8,970 bases of DNA from Candidatus Omnitrophota bacterium (lineage in GTDB: Bacteria > Omnitrophota > Gorgyraeia > Gygaellales > Profunditerraquicolaceae): positions 1 to 8,970 of the forward strand of contig JASEHM010000022.1 in the NCBI GenBank assembly GCA_030018895.1, written 5' to 3'. Shown in pieces: positions 5,470 through 8,970 of this stretch. The first letter of the stretch is position 1. Every line of letters starts with the position of its first letter. The position numbers and the translations under genes are program-made. The notes below the pieces were generated by a model. The model was not told where the DNA came from, searched no databases, and saw only the letters and a program-made list of their open reading frames with translations.

Positions 5470-6909
5470 TTAATCCGTATTTAAAATTTCCCTTAATATC
5501 TCCTGTGCTGTCTTTGGATTTGCTTTACCTTTGGATTTCTTCATCATAGAGCCAACCAGAAACATTATTGCGTTATCTTTGCCTTGTTTATAATCCGAGA
5601 CTGATCTGGCGTTTTCCTTAATGACCTCTTGGGCAATTTTATTTAAATTTTCAACATCTGAAACCTGTTCTAAATTTTTTTCTTTAATTATCTGTGAGGG
5701 TGTTTTGGCGGTATCAAGGGATTCACTTAATACGGATTTTGCCGTTAAGTTTGAGATTTTTTCGTCTTCTGTGGATTTAATGAGATTTATTAACTCAAAA
5801 GTTCCTCCAGGGATATTTAAATCCGAGATATTGCATTTTCTATTGTTGGATTCAAAAATGAGTGGCCCGATTAGCCAGTTTACTACAGGCCTTTTATCTT
5901 TATCCGGCCATTCATTTATACATTCCTCAGCAAAGGCAGCATCTTTTTTGTTTGCGATTAAAATTTTGCTTGAACTTTCAGATAAGCCGTAAGCCTTGAT
6001 AAACCGCTCTAATTTTTGGTGGGGCAGTTCAGGGATAGTTTTTTTAATCTCTTCTATTATCTTTGCATCATTGATAAAAAGCGGCAGGTCAGGCTCGGGA
6101 AAATACCTGTAGTCTTTAGCCTCTTCTTTTAGGCGCATAGGAAGGGTAGAGCATGATTGATCATCCCAGAGCCTTGTTTCCTGAGTAAGTTTGCCTCCTT
6201 CTGTTAATATCTCTTGCTGGCGTTTAATTTCAAAGGTAAGGCTGTCTTTTACCCCTTTAAAAGAATTCATATTCTTTAATTCAGTTTTTATGCCTAAGGT
6301 TGATGTGCCTTCCGGCCTTAAGGATATATTAACGTCGCAGCGTAAAGACCCTTTTTCCATATCGCAGTCAGAAACATCAAGATATTCAAGGAGGTTTTTT
6401 AAGGAGGTGAGATATTCATAAGCCTCATTAGGCGAGTTTATATCCGGTTCAGTTACGATTTCTAATAAAGGCATGCCTGTACGGTTAAAATCCAGGAGGC
6501 TTAAATCTTCCTGGTGGATGAGCTTTCCTGCATCCTCTTCCATATGTACCCTGTTTATGCGGATACGTTTAATTTTATTTTCTATAGCGATATCTAGATA
6601 CCCTTTTTTTGCTAAGGGCAGGTCATACTGAGAGATTTGATAATTTTTAGGAAGGTCGGGATAAAAATAATTTTTTCGATCAAACTTATGTTTTTCCTGA
6701 ATAGCGCAATTTAAGGCAAGCGCTGTTTTAATTGCGTAATATAGATAAGCTTTGTTTAAAACAGGCAGGGATCCGGGAAAACCGAGGCATACCGGGCAGG
6801 CCTGTGAATTCGGCTCTTTACCAAATTCCGTAGGGCATCCGCAAAAGGCCTTGGTTTTTGTCTTTAATTGCACGTGGACTTCTAATCCGATTACAGGTTC
6901 GTATTTCAT
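5470..6909 (-). CDS. gatB: aspartyl/glutamyl-tRNA(Asn/Gln) amidotransferase subunit B
   Basis: The kinase and tRNA-binding subunit of GatCAB. It phosphorylates the side chain of misacylated Glu-tRNA(Gln) or Asp-tRNA(Asn), then amidates it with ammonia channelled from GatA. At 479 residues it has normal family length. Motifs in order: GLEVHVQL (8-15); four zinc-type cysteines C23, C25, C38 and C41 (FCGC, CPVC); YPDLPKNYQISQYD-like signature (83-96); HMEEDAGK (122-129); FNRTGMPLLEIVTEPD (141-156); and MEKGSLRCDVN (184-194). The C-terminal part from about 330 is the helical and YqeY-like tRNA-binding tail (SMMKKSKGKANP near the end). No key residue appears missing. The start at 6907-6909 is preceded by GGGAG (6919-6923) at suitable spacing. 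It follows gatA by 114 nt containing a palindromic repeat, longer than the usual near-overlap in gat operons. Confidence 0.97.
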   Translation of the reverse strand: MKYEPVIGLEVHVQLKTKTKAFCGCPTEFGKEPNSQACPVCLGFPGSLPVLNKAYLYYAIKTALALNCAIQEKHKFDRKNYFYPDLPKNYQISQYDLPLAKKGYLDIAIENKIKRIRINRVHMEEDAGKLIHQEDLSLLDFNRTGMPLLEIVTEPDINSPNEAYEYLTSLKNLLEYLDVSDCDMEKGSLRCDVNISLRPEGTSTLGIKTELKNMNSFKGVKDSLTFEIKRQQEILTEGGKLTQETRLWDDQSCSTLPMRLKEEAKDYRYFPEPDLPLFINDAKIIEEIKKTIPELPHQKLERFIKAYGLSESSSKILIANKKDAAFAEECINEWPDKDKRPVVNWLIGPLIFESNNRKCNISDLNIPGGTFELINLIKSTEDEKISNLTAKSVLSESLDTAKTPSQIIKEKNLEQVSDVENLNKIAQEVIKENARSVSDYKQGKDNAIMFLVGSMMKKSKGKANPKTAQEILREILNTD

Positions 6910-6952
6910 TTATACATTCTCCCTGCATCATACGGTGTAGGGCTTAGTATTT

Positions 6953-7027
6953 CGCTCCCCGCCTTATGGCTTTCGTTAGAGGAGACGAAACCATTGCCTT
7001 CCCGCTTATGCCGGGGAGGAGCTTCAT
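6953..7027. repeat. palindromic repeat at the gatA stop codon
   Basis: tcgctccccg (6953-6962) is complementary to cggggaggagc (7012-7022) with a 3-base interruption. Inside are GCC-ttat-GGC (6961-6970) and a 6-bp hairpin tttcgt/acgaaa (6971-6990). The words ctccccgccttat and ggggaggagcttcat are shared with the repeat at 8560-8592. The edge of the repeat provides the gatA stop codon (7024-7026). Confidence 0.7.
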
Positions 7028-8463
7028 AATTTTGGCTTCATCTTATGCCATTCAGTGTTTTGTTCATAGGCGTAAGCAACTCTAAAAAGCATCTCTTCAT
7101 TAAATGGCTTGCTTAAAATTTGCAGGCCTACAGGAAGCCCTTTTTTAGTAAAGCCGCAAGGTATGGATATCGCAGGTATTCCTGCTAAATTTGCGGATAT
7201 AGTGTAAATATCAGAAAGATACATTTTTAAAGGATCTTCTATTTTTTCTCCGATTTTAAATGCCGATGTAGGCGAGGTTGGCGTAACGATGCAATCAAAC
7301 TCCTTAAAAATCTCATCAAAATCCTGTTTTAAAAGCGTGCGTACTTTTAAGGCGCGCAAATAATATGCATCGTAATATCCGTGAGATAAAACAAAGGTGC
7401 CAAGAATTATCCTTCTCTTAGCTTCTTCCCCAAATCCTTCTCCCCTGGTCTTTTTATACATATCTATTAATTTACCTTTTGCCCTATACCCATACTGCAC
7501 CCCGTCGAATTTGGCGAGGTTTGAAGAGGCCTCAGCAGTTGCAATAATGTAATACACTGCTACTGCATACTCTGTATGAGGCAGGGATACCTCTTTAAAA
7601 TCCGCTTTTAGCGATTTTAGTTTATTTATCGCTTCGTTTATTATGTCTTTTATTTCCGGATCGAGGCCGGAAAGAAAATACTCTTTAGGCAAAGCGATTT
7701 TAATTTCTTTGATATCTAACCCCAGTGATTTTGTATAATCAGGGACATCTGTGTTAATTGAGGTTGAATCATTTTTGTCTGGCCCGGCAATAATGTTTAA
7801 CAGTAATGCATTATCTCTTGTATCTTTGGTAATCGGGCCGATTTGATCAAGGCTGGAAGCAAAGGCTATCAGGCCATAACGGGAAACCCTGCCATAAGTA
7901 GGTTTTAGGCCAACCACTGCGCAAAAAGACGCGGGCTGGCGGATTGAACCGCCTGTGTCTGAGCCTAATGCCCAGATTGCCTCATCAGCTGCTACGCAGG
8001 CAGCAGAACCTCCTGATGAACCGCCTGGCACACACTCTAAGTCCCAGGGATTTTGCGTGGGGCCAAAATACGAATTTTCCGTTGAGGAGCCAAAAGCGAA
8101 TTCGTCCATGTTAGTTTTTAAGAAAAAAATAGATGCTCCGGCTTCTTTTAATTTTTTGATAACCGTGGCATCATAAGGCGGCTTGAATCCTTTGAGAATT
8201 TTAGAACAACACTCAGTATTAAGGCTTTCGGTACAGATATTATCTTTAATGGATATGGGAATACCTTTTAAAAGAGATGTTGGATGTTTAATGTTGGATG
8301 TTGGGCATAAAAGATTTAAATCAGAAACTTTTGTATAAGCCTTAACCTTAGACTCAACCTCTTTAATTCTTTTCTCAAGAGAAGAAATTATTTCTTGAGA
8401 AGTAATTTCTTCTTTATCTATTTTCTCAATTAATTCATGCGCAGTTAATTTATTTAATTCCAT
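7024..8463 (-). CDS. gatA: aspartyl/glutamyl-tRNA(Asn/Gln) amidotransferase subunit A
   Basis: The glutaminase subunit of GatCAB; it belongs to the amidase-signature family and releases ammonia from glutamine or asparagine for GatB. At 479 residues it has usual length. The Ser-cisSer-Lys triad is visible: K73 in PISIKDNI, S149 in PGGSSGGSA and nucleophile S173 in GSDTGGSIRQPA; spacings agree with the family within a residue. GLKPTYGRVSRYGL (185-198) and SLDQIGP (204-210) follow, and ISIPCGFTKKGLPVGLQI is near the C-terminus. The linker before the catalytic lysine (residues 53-63, CPTSNIKHPTS) is encoded by a four-unit heptamer tandem (8277-8304). The ATG at 8461-8463 has a weak ribosome binding site and lies only 14 nt from a 26-bp-arm palindrome, which may have displaced the original leader. 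Two alternative hairpins overlap within codons 18-31. Confidence 0.97.
   Translation of the reverse strand: MELNKLTAHELIEKIDKEEITSQEIISSLEKRIKEVESKVKAYTKVSDLNLLCPTSNIKHPTSLLKGIPISIKDNICTESLNTECCSKILKGFKPPYDATVIKKLKEAGASIFFLKTNMDEFAFGSSTENSYFGPTQNPWDLECVPGGSSGGSAACVAADEAIWALGSDTGGSIRQPASFCAVVGLKPTYGRVSRYGLIAFASSLDQIGPITKDTRDNALLLNIIAGPDKNDSTSINTDVPDYTKSLGLDIKEIKIALPKEYFLSGLDPEIKDIINEAINKLKSLKADFKEVSLPHTEYAVAVYYIIATAEASSNLAKFDGVQYGYRAKGKLIDMYKKTRGEGFGEEAKRRIILGTFVLSHGYYDAYYLRALKVRTLLKQDFDEIFKEFDCIVTPTSPTSAFKIGEKIEDPLKMYLSDIYTISANLAGIPAISIPCGFTKKGLPVGLQILSKPFNEEMLFRVAYAYEQNTEWHKMKPKL
8277..8304. repeat. heptamer tandem inside gatA
   Basis: There are four consecutive 7-mers: atgttgg, atgttta, atgttgg, atgttgg. 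As 28 bp is not a multiple of 3, each unit is read in a different frame. Together they encode the linker before the catalytic lysine. The sequence resembles CCAACATC-type dispersed tandems. Confidence 0.75.
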
Positions 8464-8477
8464 TTTTCTAACTCTGC

Positions 8478-8545
8478 AATCAAGGGGACGGTTCTATTTT
8501 TCCCCCTATTTTTCCCGAAGGAAAAATAGAACCGTCCCCTTGATT
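8478..8545. repeat. palindromic MITE/REP-like element with perfect 26-bp arms
   Basis: The arms 8478-8503 and 8520-8545 are perfectly complementary over 26 bp and enclose a 16-nt loop (8504-8519). The arm core is caaggggacggttctattt. I recall ggggacggttct words as a dispersed palindrome associated with REP-type tyrosine transposases in several bacterial lineages; no transposase is present here. It sits between gatC and gatA, 14 nt before the gatA start codon. Confidence 0.85.
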
Positions 8546-8592
8546 CTTGCTTCAAGAAACCTCCCCGCCTTATAAGCGGGGAGGAGCTTCAT
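8544..8592. repeat. two consecutive hairpins, the second at the gatC stop codon
   Basis: ttcttg (8544-8549) pairs with caagaa (8553-8558). Then cctccccgc (8560-8568) pairs perfectly with gcggggagg (8576-8584). The latter continues as agcttcat, whose tca (8589-8591) is the gatC stop codon. Its words ctccccgccttat and ggggaggagcttcat recur around the gatA stop (6953-7027). No U-run follows on the minus strand, so termination is doubtful. Confidence 0.75.
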
Positions 8593-8876
8593 TCAATCAC
8601 CTTTGGCACTGTAAAAAAGTTGTCTCGGCGACTGGGCGCATTCATAAGTATTTTATCAGTAGATAAGTGGTCTTTTGATTCGTCCGTTCTCAGTACATTA
8701 TTAACAGGCAAGATATGGCTTGTAGGCTCAATGCCTTCTATATTTAATTCCTTTAACTTATCAATAAAGTTTAGAATATCTAAGAATTGCAGGGATAATT
8801 TCTCTGTTTCTTTAGGGCTTAATTCAATTCGGCTAAGATGCGCCGCATATTCAACAATATTTTTATCTATTGCCAT
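8589..8876 (-). CDS. gatC: aspartyl/glutamyl-tRNA(Asn/Gln) amidotransferase subunit C
   Basis: The small structural subunit that wraps around the GatA-GatB interface and stabilises the amidotransferase. At 95 residues it has family-typical length. The conserved pattern is complete: VEYAAHLSRIELSPKE (8-23), FLDILNFIDKLKELNIEGIEPTSHILP (31-57), NVLRTDE (60-66), LMNAP (77-81) and the C-terminal FFTVPKVIE (87-95). It is the first gene of the gat set, read toward gatA, from which it is separated by 125 nt of palindromic repeats instead of the common short overlap. The ATG at 8874-8876 is supported by AAGGAG at 8887-8892, 10 nt upstream. That site lies within a small hairpin belonging to a two-copy repeat, so initiation could depend on RNA folding. 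Confidence 0.95.
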   Translation of the reverse strand: MAIDKNIVEYAAHLSRIELSPKETEKLSLQFLDILNFIDKLKELNIEGIEPTSHILPVNNVLRTDESKDHLSTDKILMNAPSRRDNFFTVPKVIE

Positions 8877-8880
8877 TTAA

Positions 8881-8918
8881 GAAAATCTCCTTCGGCGATG
8901 ACTTTTAACCCGAGATTT
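8881..8918 (-). promoter_or_regulatory. hairpin repeat copy 2, overlapping gatC ribosome binding site
   Basis: aaatctc (8883-8889) pairs with gagattt (8912-8918) around a 22-nt loop that starts with the same 18 bases as the copy at 146-184. On the minus-strand transcript, bases 8887-8889 of the AAGGAG site (8887-8892) lie in the stem and the rest in the loop edge. A partly hidden ribosome binding site is therefore possible. The stem is only 7 bp and AT-rich, so it may be weak. The remaining upstream sequence (8919-8970) shows no convincing promoter. Confidence 0.55.
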
Positions 8919-8970
8919 GGGTCATTCGTAAATAACTTGATAGTATTTGTATAACCCTTTGATAATCATA

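Noticed and set aside
5621..5992. 123-codon plus-strand frame
   Set aside because: It is fully inside the gatB coding region on the other strand and has no family resemblance.
6401..6409. aaggaggtg, a perfect ribosome-binding-like word on the plus strand
   Set aside because: It lies antisense within gatB and no credible plus-strand gene follows.
8478..8592. CRISPR array or T-box leader in the gatC-gatA gap
   Set aside because: There are no regularly spaced direct repeats with spacers and no T-box core; it is a series of independent palindromes.

Overview
This is an AT-rich bacterial chromosome segment. All nine recognisable genes lie on the minus strand, so the transcriptional order runs from the right end to the left: gatC, gatA, gatB, a ctpA-type S41 protease, a YibQ-like divergent polysaccharide deacetylase, tsaD, an MgtC/SapB-family membrane protein, a bactofilin fused to a helix-turn-helix domain, and a small helix-turn-helix protein with a C-terminal membrane anchor. 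The cell envelope looks Gram-negative (CtpA and YibQ-type exported proteins). The AT-rich coding, the bactofilin and HTH gene pair, and the dense dispersed palindromes at gene borders and inside genes suggest an uncultured candidate-phylum bacterium. Omnitrophota is my best guess, but this is inference from general impression and no marker in the window proves it.

Right part (5470-8876): gatC-gatA-gatB encode the complete tRNA-dependent amidotransferase that converts Glu-tRNA(Gln) and/or Asp-tRNA(Asn) to the amidated forms. It implies that the cell lacks glutaminyl- and/or asparaginyl-tRNA synthetase. The three genes are not tightly packed: both gaps between them hold palindromic repeats. Middle part (1724-5174): a periplasmic carboxy-terminal protease, a deacetylase-fold envelope protein and tsaD (tRNA t6A modification), with tsaD only 13 nt behind the deacetylase. 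Left part (241-1696): the MgtC-like protein, then a cytoskeletal bactofilin carrying an excisionase-type HTH, then a second excisionase-type HTH on a membrane anchor.

The notable feature of the window is its load of short palindromic and tandem repeats. Several lie between genes (146-222, 641-712, 3681-3848, 5214-5385, 6953-7027, 8478-8592, 8881-8918). Others sit in frame inside essential genes: tsaD carries three separate repeat-derived insertions that lengthen it to 392 residues, gatA has a four-unit heptamer tandem in a linker, and the last codons and stop of the bactofilin gene lie in a dispersed-repeat-like tract. Two copies of one hairpin, near the two ends of the window, share an 18-nt loop, while their stems differ by compensatory base changes. 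The copy at the right end overlaps the gatC ribosome binding site.

No CRISPR array, tRNA, rRNA, transposase or complete mobile element was seen. No intrinsic terminator with a convincing U-run was found. No gap between genes exceeds 300 bases.
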